64,000 nucleotides of DNA from Vespa crabro (GCF_910589235.1 NC_060956.1:5320400-5384399); one strand, 5' to 3'; numbered from the stretch's first letter, positions 43,251 through 55,272 are shown. Numbers and translations: made by a program. The notes: a model not told the origin generated them from the sequence alone.

Positions 43251-44148
43251 GCGCACTTCTTTTACTTTCGTTGAACGAACACGTGAGTCGCGTTGAAACG
43301 TGGACGAACAATGTGCTAACTGTTTATCTCGAATTTCTCTTTTATCGTTTCTTATTCTCCTTTTCGAAAATATTAAAAACATCGTGTTGACTATAATAGT
43401 GATTGAATATATAATTATGTGTTCGACAAAACTTTTCGATCGTTAAGATTCGATTTGAACGGTACAAAACCGATCCTACATCTAACTATCGACGAGGAGA
43501 ATAGCAATCGTGCGATTTCCATTTTTCATTATTTGCATGGAAGGTCGGCGATCGTTGTTGGCTTGGATATTGTTAGTACGAAATGGTGTGAGATTAATCG
43601 TGAGCTTCACCCTTCTCGCGAAGAATACTAATGAGCACGCTTTTACATTTTTTTATCATTGACACAAATGGCAAACGGCCCTCGGCCACACGACCGTTCG
43701 TAAAAGTTTCTCCGTTTTGCGATCGCTTCTCTCTCTAAAGAGCGAATAACGATACCAATCGATCGTTCCTTTCGAACGTCGAAACGAACGTCGAAATGAA
43801 CCACGAACCACGTTCTCTCCGTTTCGAACCTACACTCGACGTGTTCGCGATAAAAGACGACGATTCTCCGACGTGCTCGAGAAAATATTTATCTACTTCA
43901 TTTGACATGCTATCACGGTTGCAATGTATGTCCTGAATATAATATGAAACCACAAGTTATCGTTTTTTTTCTGTCCTTGATGGTCATTCGCTCGTGAAGT
44001 GAAATTTTTAAAAATCGCGGCCTTTGACTATTCTTCTTGTGTGTACTTCAGTGAAAGATTTATCAAAAATGATATTTGTCGAGAAGAATAATCGAGGAAA
44101 AGAAATGATTGCGTTAATTAAAGGAATCCCATCGTCTTTTTGTTGCAG
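43251..44148 (+). other. sequence directly before spalt exon 2, probable intron
   Basis: Unique AT-rich sequence ending in the acceptor TTTTTGTTGCAG at 44148. Reading back in the spalt frame meets TAA at 44115, so this is not coding. Confidence 0.6.
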
Positions 44149-47100
44149 GAGAGGAAAATGATTTCATATCGGACGGCGAGGAGAGTGGCGGCGGTGGAGG
44201 AGGAGACGAAGCGGTTGATCTTACAGCGGCTCGAACTCATCACGGAGATGAGGATGAGAAGGATCAAGAGGATCCTTTGGAGGAAGATGAGGAAGGCGTC
44301 GACGAGCAAGACGAACAGGACGAGGACGAAGAAGGCTCGCGAAAGCAAATGCACCATCGGCAGGACGCGGAAAACAATAACAACTTCGTCGAGGGTGGAG
44401 CGAGTAGCGGGATCTTTCCACCGGCTGGTACTAGTCACGTCACACTCGAAGCCCTTCAAAATACGAAAGTGGCCGTCGCTCAATTTGCGGCCACTGCACT
44501 CGCCGGTGGTGCGGACAGCGAGGCAGCTCTACAAGACTTGGCCCTCTTGCAAAGTACGCTATACACGCTTCAACATCAGCAGGTTTTTCAATTGCAGCTG
44601 ATAAGTCAGCTGCAACAACAATTATCTATTACTCATGGCCAATCCGTGCCACAATCGTCGACAGCTGAGCCACCCAATAGCAAGGAAGCTTCGCCGTCTC
44701 CTGTCCTACATCCAAAGGCATTGTCTACATTGACCTCGCCACCTTCCTGTCGATCACCCAGCAGCAGTCATCGTCAACAAAGCTCGCCGGCGCCGGCAAC
44801 GCCTAATCTACCCCAAGAACGGCCTACACCTAGCAGCAGTGCTTCTCCTCTGAATTTGCCGCTGCCAGCTACGCCTAACGTCTCCTCGAGCATACCAACG
44901 ACGAGTAACAATAGCAATCTAGCGTTGTCTCATCAGATGCCGCCGCTATGCTCGATAAGCTCGTCCTTGGCGTCCTCGATAATAACCAATACGGATCCAC
45001 CGCCGCTTCACGAACCCAACACCTTGGAAATGCTACAGAAACGAGCGCAAGAGGTGCTGGACAATGCCAGTCAAGGACTATTGGCTAATAACCTCGCGGA
45101 CGAGCTCGCCTTCAGGGGTGGCAAAGGTTCTCGGCTCTCGCCTTACGACTCGAAATCAGGTGGCAGCCGGGGAGAACATTTCTTCAAGCACCGATGTCGT
45201 TACTGCGGCAAGGTTTTCGGCAGCGACTCGGCCCTACAGATCCACATACGATCCCATACAGGTGAGCGACCCTTTAAATGCAACGTCTGCGGCAGCCGAT
45301 TCACCACGAAGGGAAACCTGAAGGTCCACTTCCAGAGACACACGGCTAAATTTCCGCACGTTAAAATGAACCCAAATCCCGTCCCCGAGCATCTCGACAA
45401 GTATCATCCGCCTCTCCTTCAGCAGATAGCCTCGGGTCAGAGGCCGATGCCGTCTCCGCCACCTCCGCCTCCTTCGCATCATCCCTCGTTTCATCCAGCG
45501 GCTACGGCCCACGGATTTCTTCCTCCTCAACCACCTCTGCCACTCAGTCTCGCCTTACCCGGAATGCCACCCCTTTACCGGTCTCCCATTATTAATCATC
45601 GCGACGACCAAGAGTTACCGGAAAACTTGAGTAAACCCGTAACTACGGTACCGACGGCCACCTCGCCCCTCTCCCCAGCTGCTCTCTCCAACTCCCACCA
45701 TTCCTCTTTCCACGATAATCATCAACAACAGCAGCAAAAGCAACAGCTAGAGCAAGAGGAAATCAAAATGGAACAGCGTTCGCCTCTTCAGGAACAATAT
45801 CAGCAACGACCGACTAGTAGGGACGGTACTGATAGAATAACGCCGAAGAAAGAACCTGAGGATACCGAGGAACCAGTGGAAGAGGAGACCGAAGATTTTG
45901 AAGAAACAAGGCGATATCTCGCTTCGCCGCCTTCTTCGGCTAACCCCCCCTCGCAACCTCAAACCTATGAGGACTGTAGTATGGATAGTAAGATAAGTGG
46001 CAGATTGGAGGCCGATGGTGACATGGAGGTGGACGAGGAGACCGAGGAACAACCGGAAAATCTTTCTAGTCGAGGTACGGCCGGTCGTTTGCCTCAACAA
46101 ATCGTCGCCTATCCCGGAGCATCGCCGGCCAGTAGCAGTGCAAGCAGCGGAAGCGTTCAAACGTCTTTCGCTGGGATTTTATTCCCTGGGCCACCTGGTC
46201 ATCATCAAATACCACATCACACTGTCGCGAACGCGAACGTGACGCCGACCGTGTCGGCGGCCGAGATGATCGTCGACCCTGCCAAGGATCCGGCGATATA
46301 TTCCAGTCTCCTTCCAAGACCCGGAAGCAACGACAATTCTTGGGAGAGTCTGATCGAAATAACGAAAACGTCGGAAACATCGAAATTGCAACAATTGGTC
46401 GATAATATCGAACACAAATTGACCGATCCAAATCAATGCGTTATTTGTCACAGAGTACTCTCTTGCAAGAGCGCCCTGCAAATGCATTATAGAACGCATA
46501 CAGGAGAACGTCCGTTCAAGTGTAAAATCTGCGGGCGAGCTTTTACCACGAAGGGCAACCTCAAAACCCACATGGGTGTACACCGTGCGAAGCCACAGCT
46601 TCGAGTGTTTCATCAATGTCCCGTTTGTCATAAGAAGTTCACGAACGCTCTCGTGCTACAGCAGCACATACGTCTGCACACGGGTGAGCCTACCGATCTC
46701 AGTTTGGAACAGATACAGGCAGACGAAGTGAACGAATTTCCCCCTGGCTATTCGCATCACCCATTAGCCTCTTTCCTACCTCAAGGATTTCCACCGATAC
46801 ATCCGACGAGCGCGGGTTTCTCCCTAGGATTTCCACCCTCCCGACAGCCTACCATAGAACGACAACACCAGAAAAACGACGTAGACGTTAAGGAAGAACC
46901 CCAGCAGCAACAACATCAACAACAACAGCAACAGCAACATCAATTACATCATCATCATCAACAACAACAGCAGCAACAACAGCAGCAAAGATACATGGAA
47001 GAACACAACGAGGAAGTGGAAGAGCAAGAAGACGAAGAGGAAGATCGCAGGGAGGACGACGAAAGGTGCGAGGTCAATCGCGATAGGTGTATCCCGGACA

Positions 47101-47619
47101 CCGAGGAAGAACAGGATCACGAGAACGAGGAAAGCGAACAAAAAGAAATCTCTCTATCTACCTTCTCGACCTCTTTGGCTGCTTTGGAGAATCAAGTGCG
47201 AACGATCACGACTACGGCGACCGGCACGGCTTCGATCGTCGCGAGATCGCCTTCCTATCATCGTTACAACGGCAGCGACAAGAGCAATAGTCCTCCCACC
47301 GGTGGGGCACCCCTCGATCTCACCCCTCGAGCCTCATCGACGCCAGCCTCGGTATCATCCGCAGCGACGCCGCCACCCCAGACGACACCCCATCACGCGC
47401 ATCCTTTCGGAATGTTCGCAGGCCTCTTGCAGACGGTCTCCTCCTCGCCTTCCACCAGCACCATGGGATCCTCCTCCAGCATAAACAGTGTCACTTCGAT
47501 GAATACCGTCGCTCCTGGCAGCGGTGCCAGCGGTCCACTAGCCTCCCTCACTACATCGGCAGTCCTTGCTGCCACATCGACCTACAATCCGCTCGGCCTA
47601 GCTGTCGGAGGGCCAGCAG
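44149..47619 (+). CDS. salm: spalt large exon: Gln-rich domain, finger pair 1 and finger triplet
   Basis: The acceptor AG lies at 44147-44148 and the donor GT at 47620-47621 (CAG|GTAGGC). The exon starts with two bases completing a codon and then reads ENDFISDGEE. It ends in phase 1. It encodes the acidic N-terminal region, the Gln-rich interaction domain, proline- and serine-rich linkers, five of the nine fingers, and a CAG/CAA-encoded Gln tract near 46902-46988 followed by a Glu/Asp-rich run. If the donor is skipped, translation adds GRRC and stops at 47633. Confidence 0.95.
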
Positions 47620-47779
47620 GTAGGCGCTGCTAGCATCAGGACGAGCTGCAGTTCCTGCTACACCTTCCTTCTCTCATCCGATTATCGATTTTTCTCATCT
47701 TTCTTTCTTACGACAGTTGCTCTTCCCCATTGCCAAAAATCCTTTGCTTTTTATCTTTTTCTATTTTTTCTTTTTCTCA

Positions 47780-47821
<42 letters not shown>

Positions 47822-50618
47822 ATCTATCTATCTATCTATCTATTTATCTATTTATCTTTCAATTTTGATCTTTGTCTCTCTTTCAAAATTCCTTTTTATC
47901 TCTTTCTCTCATTGCTTGACCAATACCAATCACTCCCTCCTAATTCATCATCAATGCCCGTTGTGGTGTAGCCGGACCTAGCACTCATACCGTCCGTTAT
48001 AACTCACTATAACTTCGTCGAGGTGTTTAGCTCCATTTTCGATCATACTTTTGCAACTTCCAGTTCTCTGTGTTTCTGACGTATCATCCCAACACGCCCT
48101 TGATATTTTCGAGAAAAGCCGCGAAACTACGACGATCTCGCGTTCTTGAATGGAGACAGATCGGATTTGCATCATTGTACTTGAATTCAACGGTTTTTTT
48201 TTTAGGTTTTAGTTCTCGCAATGGATATTATCGATATTTGGAAATTTCTTGCTGAGTTAACGCCTAATATTTCATATGTATTTCATTAAATAAACAATAT
48301 GTTACAATATACAGTCGTATTCACAATATTCTCCCTACTCCTTCTGAATGTTCCAAGTACAAAACGATTATTCAAATATCATAATCATCATTGCAACGTT
48401 CTATTGTAAATTGAATTCTTATAATAGCAATTCGATTAAATTCACAGCACGATTCCTTTCGATAGCGAGTCACTCGCGCTGCATTTTACAAAGCATTCGA
48501 TAACAATATTTCCACGTACAAACGTGTATAAATTACGATACGTAAGATAAGAAAGACGCGTAGTTTGCTTTAACGAAAGAGTCAAGAAATATAAAGAAAT
48601 ATCTAAATGTATATATAAAAAAGAGGAAAAGAAAAAAAAATACAAAAATGATATACAAAAAAAATAAAATAACGAAAGAAAAAAAAAATAAAAAACAAAT
48701 AAAAAGCCAAAAGAATAACTAAACCGATGTCGATGTTAAACAGTAAAATTTGTTCCAGTACGTGGAAACACTACGTGTAATATCTGCTACAAGACATTTG
48801 CGTGCAACTCTGCTCTGGAGATTCATTATCGAAGTCACACGAAGGAGCGGCCTTTTAAATGCAGCATATGCGACCGAGGATTTTCGACGAAGGTAATTTT
48901 TTTCCGTCTAAAAAGGAGGAGCTTCGCTCCTTTATCCGACGTTTTTCAGAAACGAATCGATAGAGTACGATCGCGATAATAAAAATATAAAAAGCTCAGA
49001 ATTGAATTGAACACTTTAGCTCTGGAACGTTTGGAAATTGGATCAGGCCATTATTGTACGATAATTTCAGAATGCTGGATCGGACGTATGCTCCTCGTGC
49101 GCGGAGCAACGAAAGCCCTTTGCCATAAAGGGCGCCCCACAAACGAATAACCGATATCAGAGCGAGGAGAGAAGAACGTCGACTAGCGGAAACGAGGAGA
49201 AACCCAAACGCAGGCGGCGGAGGCCTGAGGAACGGAAGAACCGGGGGCGGACCGGGACCGGAGGGGGGCGGGGGCTGACGTCTATCTATTCAACCGTCCG
49301 CCTGCCCCCGCTGATGCCACCCGCCCTCGGACTTCTCACCTCGGACCACGTCTTCCTGGTAAGGGACTCCAGCATCATGCAGGCTTCATCCAATGTCGAC
49401 TTTAACGCTCCATAGTGAGTTCACTTAGTCGATTGAGCTGGGTTCAAACGAGGAAAATAAAGCAAAAGAAACAAAAAAAAAAGCCAAAAAAAAATGTATT
49501 CTACAATAAGAAAAATTTTGTGGTCATTTTCTTTTTCTACTCCAGCTCATTCAACCGGGTGAACGCACCCATTAAATTAAGCTATAAAAGTATAACTATC
49601 GTTGGGAACTATTCCCATAGAATAACCAATGAAAAATTTAAGTTTATCGATAATAATAAAAAAAGAAAAAGAAATATTCTAATATTCCTAACCTTAAGAG
49701 ATTTAAAGAAAGTTTCGATTCTAATTCGCAGGGCAATATGAAACAGCACATGCTGACACACAAAATACGCGACATGCCACCCCATCTCTTCACCGATGCG
49801 AAACAACAACACCAACAACAAAGCCAGGATCACGAGAGTTCTAGGAGTCCTATGTGCAGCGACGATTTGAGTTTACCACCTCCACCTCCACCTCCACCAC
49901 CACCACCGCCGGTACCACCGGCGTCAATCGAGTCGGCAGTACCAATGAAGAGATCTCCACCCGAGGGTGATCTTCCGGCACCAAAAAGACCACCCAGTAA
50001 GTGGTTTTTCTGTTTAAATTCAAGGGAAATTAATTCGCTTCTTCATCGAGCGCATTCTTAACTCTCTAAGCTTTACGCTGTAGTCTCAATAACATCGCTA
50101 ATTCACTACCGCAACTAGCTTTCTTTTTTGCACGCCTCGCATCCTCTCATCTTTTGCTTTCTTTCGTATATACGAAAACTCTAAATGTCTGAAATCAAAT
50201 TCTAATTGTATTTCCTAAATATTCTTCGAGGTTTATTCGAAACGCGTTGCTTCGTCAATTGTTCAATTTTCTTCAATAAAACTATGAAAGTTGAACTCGT
50301 AGAAAATGAAAAAAGAAAGAATAAAGAAAGATAAAAGAAAAGAGAAAAGAGAAACAAGAAAAAAAGAGAAAATAACGTCGAGTATCACGAAGCAATAATC
50401 GAACGGCCACCTGAGCGAAACTGTGTGTATATGTTTACAGGCGTGCCGAGTAAACACTTGTGCCAGATTTGCAATAAGAATTTCTCATCATCTTCGGCGC
50501 TCCAGATCCATATGAGAACTCATACTGGCGACAAACCATTCCGATGCACCGTCTGCCAGAAGGCCTTCACCACCAAGGGTAATTTAAAGGTATAGATATG
50601 AAACAATAAAATGTCTCA

Positions 50619-50676
<58 letters not shown>

Positions 50677-51769
50677 TTCTCTCTAATTCCTTTCATACCT
50701 TTCTATCTGTCTCATAATATCCTCAGCTCCAAAAACTTTTCATTAAACCGGCTAGCCGCTATTGCTTTTCTACTAACGCCAATACATAACATATGAATTC
50801 GCAAGCTCGATGATAGACTAGCGCTAAAAATAATAAAAAATATAAATATAAATCGGAGGTCAAACTGATATTGAACTCTCTCTTTCTCTTGTTATTTCAA
50901 TGCAGGTACATATGGGAACCCATATGTGGACCAACGGAGCCTCGCGGCGAGGACGACGCATGTCGTTGGATCTGCCACCTCTGCCCATCACTCCCAAGGA
51001 CTCGGAGTTCCTCCAGCGACGGCCGGATCTCTTCTATCCTTATCTACCCGCGCCATTCCTTAACGGAGTACAGCAAAAGGTGAGTGGCAACGTGAAAACG
51101 CTAACGACAACTTCTAGAAGAAATGACAAATTTTATAGTTATCGATTTTTTCATCTTTCCTCCAACACCCCCCTCCACTCCTCAATTTACTTTTATCTTC
51201 ATTGTCTTATTATGTCAGTATCATTGAAAGTATCGTCAGATTAATGGACAAATCATCGATACTGTTAACGATCAATTATTTCTTTCACTTCGATTTATAG
51301 GTAATTGCGCCCGATTAAAGCTAACCGAAAGGCGTAAACGTTAACTTTACAGCTGAACGAGATATCGGTGATCCAAAGTAACAACGGTTTGCCGGCACAC
51401 TCGGTAGGCGCGGCAAAGTACGCAGGAATATTTGGTTCCGTGTACAGTGGAAACGGAGGAGGCTTCCCTGGGGACAAACAACCGATGGCGCCAACCAGCA
51501 ACGGGCCCTTGGTCGACGGCAAACCAGCGATACCAACAGGCTCGATGCTTTTCCAAACGCCATCGCCGTCTCATTCGCCGGGTACACCTTCCTCTAACAG
51601 CGGAAATCAAAATTCGGCTAGTGTTCCGTCGTGGACGACGAGCACCGGCGACCCTCTTCAACATCATTTCGACAGAGAGCCACCAAGTAGAACAGAGAAC
51701 GCAGCTACACCACCTACGGCGAGACTACCGCCACCTTCGGCCCCAAGAGGTGAAGGGCTCGCCGCGTGA
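44149..51769 (+). CDS. salm: spalt (Sal/SALL family) C2H2 zinc-finger transcription factor, first coding exon missing
   Basis: Nuclear DNA-binding regulator of the Spalt/SALL family; family members act mainly as repressors in segment identity, tracheal, wing and sensory patterning. Exons join in frame: 44149-47619, 48759-48892, 49732-49996, 50441-50589, 50906-51079 and 51353-51769 (TGA). All junctions are GT-AG and the phases match (1, 0, 1, 0, 0), giving about 1,535 residues without the N-terminus. Visible features in order: an acidic start, the conserved Gln-rich block (44437-44631), finger pair 1 (45190-45350), a finger triplet (46432-46690) followed by the family motif TDLSLEQIQ, pair 3 (48777-49770) and pair 4 (50456-50930). 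This 2-3-2-2 layout, the motif RAQEVLDNASQG and the ENLS and LDLTP motifs identify the family. Possible SUMO sites are IKME (45762-45773) and VKEE (46887-46898). The first exon begins in phase 1 after a TTTTTGTTGCAG acceptor with no in-frame start behind it, so the initiator exon lies upstream. Choosing salm rather than salr is a guess. Confidence 0.95.
46900..46990 (+). repeat. coding CAG/CAA (polyglutamine) tract in spalt
   Basis: Mixed CAG/CAA with CAT codons encodes Gln and His between the finger triplet and pair 3. Confidence 0.95.
47620..48758 (+). other. spalt intron
   Basis: Begins GTAGGC and ends TTCCAG. It holds a CT array followed by CTAT repeats (47775-47860), an A-rich run at 48610-48710, and AATAAA at 48289-48294. 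If the donor is not used, the frame stops at 47633, so a short isoform lacking the last four fingers is conceivable. Confidence 0.8.
48759..48892 (+). CDS. salm: spalt exon: first finger and first half of second finger of pair 3
   Basis: The acceptor TTTGTTCCAG ends at 48758 and the donor is AAG|GTAATT at 48893. The 134 bases plus one carried base give 45 codons: a complete finger (CNIC...H...H), the TKERPF linker, and CSICDRGFSTK. The exon ends in phase 0 inside the second finger, before its histidines. Confidence 0.93.
49071..49358 (+). CDS. salm: candidate alternative cassette exon of spalt (96 codons, phase 0-0)
   Basis: A GC-rich island inside the third intron is open in the spalt frame. 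The acceptor is GATAATTTCAG ending at 49070 and the donor is CTG|GTAAGG at 49359. Its length is 288 bases, exactly 96 codons, and both neighbouring exon ends are phase 0, so inclusion keeps the frame. The encoded peptide begins NAGSDVCSSCAEQRKPF, holds a strongly basic nuclear-localisation-like run (KPKRRRRPEERKNRGR), and ends in a Leu/Pro-rich stretch. Without the donor the frame stays open to TAG at 49413-49415, with AATAAA at 49456. The segment could therefore be a cassette or an alternative last exon. I recognise no domain in it. A chance open frame in GC-rich DNA is possible. Confidence 0.5.
49456..49461 (+). terminator. possible intronic polyadenylation signal
   Basis: AATAAA lies 41 bases after the TAG that closes the extended frame of the candidate alternative exon (49413-49415). 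It would allow a truncated Spalt ending in that exon. Confidence 0.3.
49732..49996 (+). CDS. salm: spalt exon: second half of finger pair 3 plus proline-rich linker
   Basis: The acceptor is TTCGCAG ending at 49731 and the donor is CCCA|GTAAGT at 49997. The exon begins GNMKQHMLTH, completing the finger started in the previous exon. It continues with a Gln/His tract, a run of about eleven prolines (near 49878-49920) and a basic KRSPPEGDLPAPKRPP segment. It ends in phase 1. Confidence 0.93.
49997..50440 (+). other. spalt intron
   Basis: Begins GTAAGT and ends TTTACAG. AT-rich, with an A/G-rich patch at 50305-50370. Nothing else seen. Confidence 0.8.
50441..50589 (+). CDS. salm: spalt exon: first finger and part of second finger of pair 4
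   Basis: The acceptor is TGTTTACAG ending at 50440 and the donor is AAG|GTATAG at 50590. It encodes SVPSKHLCQIC and a full finger, the TGDKPF linker, and the second finger up to FTTKGNLK. It ends in phase 0, three residues before the first zinc-binding histidine region continues in the next exon. Confidence 0.94.
50590..50905 (+). other. spalt intron with a TA array
   Basis: Begins GTATAG and ends AATGCAG. It contains a pure (TA)n array at 50622-50673 within the intron that splits the last finger. Confidence 0.8.
50906..51079 (+). CDS. salm: spalt exon: end of last finger and tail region
   Basis: The acceptor is TTTCAATGCAG ending at 50905 and the donor is AAAAG|GTGAGT at 51080. It begins VHMGTHMW, completing the last finger, followed by a basic and proline-rich tail (RRGRRMSLDLPPLPITP). 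Length is 174 bases, phase 0 at both ends. Confidence 0.93.
51353..51769 (+). CDS. salm: spalt terminal coding exon
   Basis: The acceptor is TTAACTTTACAG ending at 51352. The frame runs LNEISVIQSNNGLPAHS through Gly-, Ser- and Pro-rich sequence to TGA at 51767-51769. The LNEISVIQ segment is of the kind conserved near the C-terminus of insect Spalt proteins. Confidence 0.9.
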   Translation: MNEISVIQSNNGLPAHSVGAAKYAGIFGSVYSGNGGGFPGDKQPMAPTSNGPLVDGKPAIPTGSMLFQTPSPSHSPGTPSSNSGNQNSASVPSWTTSTGDPLQHHFDREPPSRTENAATPPTARLPPPSAPRGEGLAA

Positions 51770-51838
51770 ACCTCGACATATCCTTGGATTTTCTTGTAAA
51801 ATCCGTAACTCGCTATTTATGTACAGTATAGAAATAAT

Positions 51839-51844
51839 AATAAA
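51839..51844 (+). terminator. possible spalt polyadenylation signal
   Basis: AATAAA lies 70 bases after the spalt stop. Another lies far downstream at 53553-53558. Which of them is used cannot be told from sequence. Confidence 0.4.
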
Positions 51845-52340
51845 CAAAACAAAAAAGAGAAAAGAAAAAAAAAAGAGAGAAAAGCAGGAGGAGAAGAGAT
51901 CGGACCTTCGCTAAGTCCCGACCGGACCCACGGACTGGCTCATCCACGAAAAATGGAGTTTACGATTTATCCTCCGTCCCCGAGTGACATATAAGGAAGT
52001 GACCATAACGATACGAGAGAAGGAACACGACCAACGTCGAACGTTTTCCCGTGACTAACGAGCTCTAAAATGAGCCTGTGCATTTTTTTTTATTATTATG
52101 ATTATTATTAATCTCGGGATTCAAACGGACTACAGCGCCGCTCCCGCCGTCGTCATTTCTTCGAGTGAGCCGAATATCAGAAGAACGGTTTGTCCGGTAT
52201 CACTGTTCCCTTTATTTCTATCTTCATTTCATCAGTGTTCCAAAACTCAAAGAACATCAAATGTTCTTTCGTGTTATTTTCCTACCTAATAGATATCAAT
52301 AATTAATGTATAAATGAATGATAACGAGATCTACGTTTTT

Positions 52341-52343
52341 TTC

Positions 52344-52415
<72 letters not shown>
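52341..52415 (+). repeat. (CT)n microsatellite
   Basis: About 75 bases of CT/CTTT downstream of spalt. The last long CT array before the repeat-poor zone. Confidence 0.95.
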
Positions 52416-53030
52416 CTTTAATATATCCATAACATTATATTATACAGTGGTGCTACGGATAAACGAATGACGACATCATGTTCCTATTATAACACTAGTC
52501 TTAACGCGTAGAAATGATCGATAGGTAAATCGATTCGATATTTGACTGCTTCCAGATAGCTTAGGGGGCAAAAATCATACGAAGTCATTGACTCCGGGAA
52601 ATATTTCGAAACCGGACCGTTTCGCGTTACTCCTTGCTCTTTTTAATTAATGCCTATCCACACACATATACATACATACACAAACACACAGATATACAGG
52701 CAAACGGTCAAACACTTACATAAATGAATACATCACATTTGTATGCTCGAAATACGCGCGATCGGGTCCTCTAAGAATTCGTTGATAACGTCGAACCTTT
52801 TTGGGGTGAGGGATTCAAAGAAGAACGCGATGCCTAGACTGAGCTCGTTTACTTTGACCGATTAATGAAATCAGTAATTACGGACAAAGTGTGAGCCAAA
52901 AGACACGTGGTGTCACGTCGACTTAAAATTCCCTGAACTCTGACCGTCCATTCGCGACAGTGATGGTCACCTCACTTAGAATTATCTAAAGCTATTCTAT
53001 AAATATATACATAAAATGTATACATATAAA

Positions 53031-53098
<68 letters not shown>

Positions 53099-53298
53099 AG
53101 AATAAAAAATCATTGTATTCGAGTGAAGGGGCGTGAATGTGTGAGTTGTATACACTTGGAGAGCACGTGTCAAACTTTCCCTTTTTAAATAAAAGGGAAA
53201 AAAGAAAGGAAAACTTGAGAGCAAGATGAAAGAATGCGTGTGCGTGAGTAAGTATGCAAGAATGAGTGAGAAAATAATGGCTCATGCGAAAAAAATAT

Positions 53299-53349
<51 letters not shown>

Positions 53350-54337
53350 CACACATACACACACACATATATATATATAAATAAATATATATAAATATAT
53401 ATATATATGTTTATATATGCACATATATATATATGTAGGTGTAATTTAGAGGCGGGCCCGGCAGCGCCCCTCGCTGTGATATGAGAGGAGCAGCCTGCAA
53501 TCACTAAACCATTGTACTTATATCTTGTATCATAGTATTATAAAAGAATAATAATAAACTAATTATTATATCGTCATTTACTCGTGCGCACGAAAGAAAA
53601 TATAAAAAGAGGAGGAAGAGATGAGAGCTTTGGCTCTCATTCTAACGCCGTACATAAAGTCTCGTCGTGTCTCTCATTCTAATTAATTAACGCGCTACCG
53701 CTATCGATAGAACGCCCAATCTTCCGCTGCAATAGAACTCTCATTCGCCGTGCAAAACAACGTCTACTTTCGCGTCAAACATTCGCATATACATATTAAC
53801 ATAAATCAATACATACATACGCGTGTACGTATACTTACAAAGAAATTCATACGTATGTATACGTACAATACATACATGCATACATATATACATGTATACA
53901 TACATACATACATACATACGTACATACATATACGTACATACATACATACGAAAAAAAGCAAACATGTACACGAGAATCGGTGTTTCTCCGGCTATGCGTT
54001 ACTTCAACTAACGATTTTCGTGTTAAACAGTATTTTATATATAGATGGATATATGTGTAAAAATATATACCGTTTTAATATCGTCCGAGTCTTCCACGGG
54101 TCTAAAGAAAATTAAATTTTAATGTTCTTTTATATAACTAATGTCTTTATCATAAATGACGAAAACGTATGGACGAATTATACTTATTGTATATTATTAT
54201 ATAAATTCATTAATTTATTCTTCAAACGTGTTACATACACATAATGTATATACGTTGCAAAGAGAATTTATAATTCGCAGGAAGTCGAATGTGTAATAAA
54301 TTATTGTTTCTCATTCGGTATATGTGTATATATATTA

Positions 54338-54404
<67 letters not shown>

Positions 54405-55203
54405 ATATATACACACGGTCTTATTACTATTTAAAATCAAAATCAAATAAATAATCTCTAATTATCGATAATATATATCGTCGCGTTTTTATAAAACTAA
54501 TATTTATTTCGGATATTTATCACGCAAATTTTAAAGCAAAAACTCTGAAACGAATACGAGAAAGAGATGCAAGCGTGTGTCAGTCAACTTTAATCCCAAT
54601 ATAATATAAATGATATTACGAATAATATCAAAAATATCGAACATAATTATATAGTAAGGAATATATACTATGGAATATGTTCTCTAAGCGTAATTATGAT
54701 TTCATCTTCGTTTTACACTGTCGTTAAGTACAAGCACGTACTTCATGAAATAAAAACGAATGCGTTCGCTTTTTATACATTTATCAAGTATTCATGAGAT
54801 ATTTTTATTTATAATTAAAATTTATAAAATATCGGAATTTCTACTTATGTAATTGCGAAAACCGAATAATACAATGAGTGATATTAAAAATTCGTGAACT
54901 TATAGAATCACTATCTTTAAATAATTATTTGAATAACTAAATTATTCTGCGGGAGAAGAATAAATATCGATATTGAAAATATAAATAATAATTATTAACA
55001 GGAATTCTGATATAGAAATGATTTTATCGAATTAATGGACAAATGTTTTTTCAATCCAAAAAATTTTGCGACTAAATATCTTACTAAATGTATCCTTTAA
55101 CACGTTGAACGTTATAATTATATCATAGATGACGTCTAAAATATTTATTTACAAAAATATTCGCAAGGTTAATTAAAGGAAGAGTAAAATCTAGTCAAAA
55201 AAA

Positions 55204-55207
<4 letters not shown>

Positions 55208-55269
<62 letters not shown>
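55208..55269 (+). repeat. (TA)n microsatellite
   Basis: About 60 bases of uninterrupted TA. Confidence 0.95.

Positions 55270-55272
<3 letters not shown>

Noticed and set aside
44140..44601. Basic 153-codon frame overlapping the start of spalt exon 2
   Set aside because: Shadow frame of the spalt coding exon.
51080..51244. Extension of the sixth spalt exon past its donor (open to 51242)
   Set aside because: The donor GTGAGT is strong, the extension is unlike Spalt, and no polyadenylation signal follows nearby.
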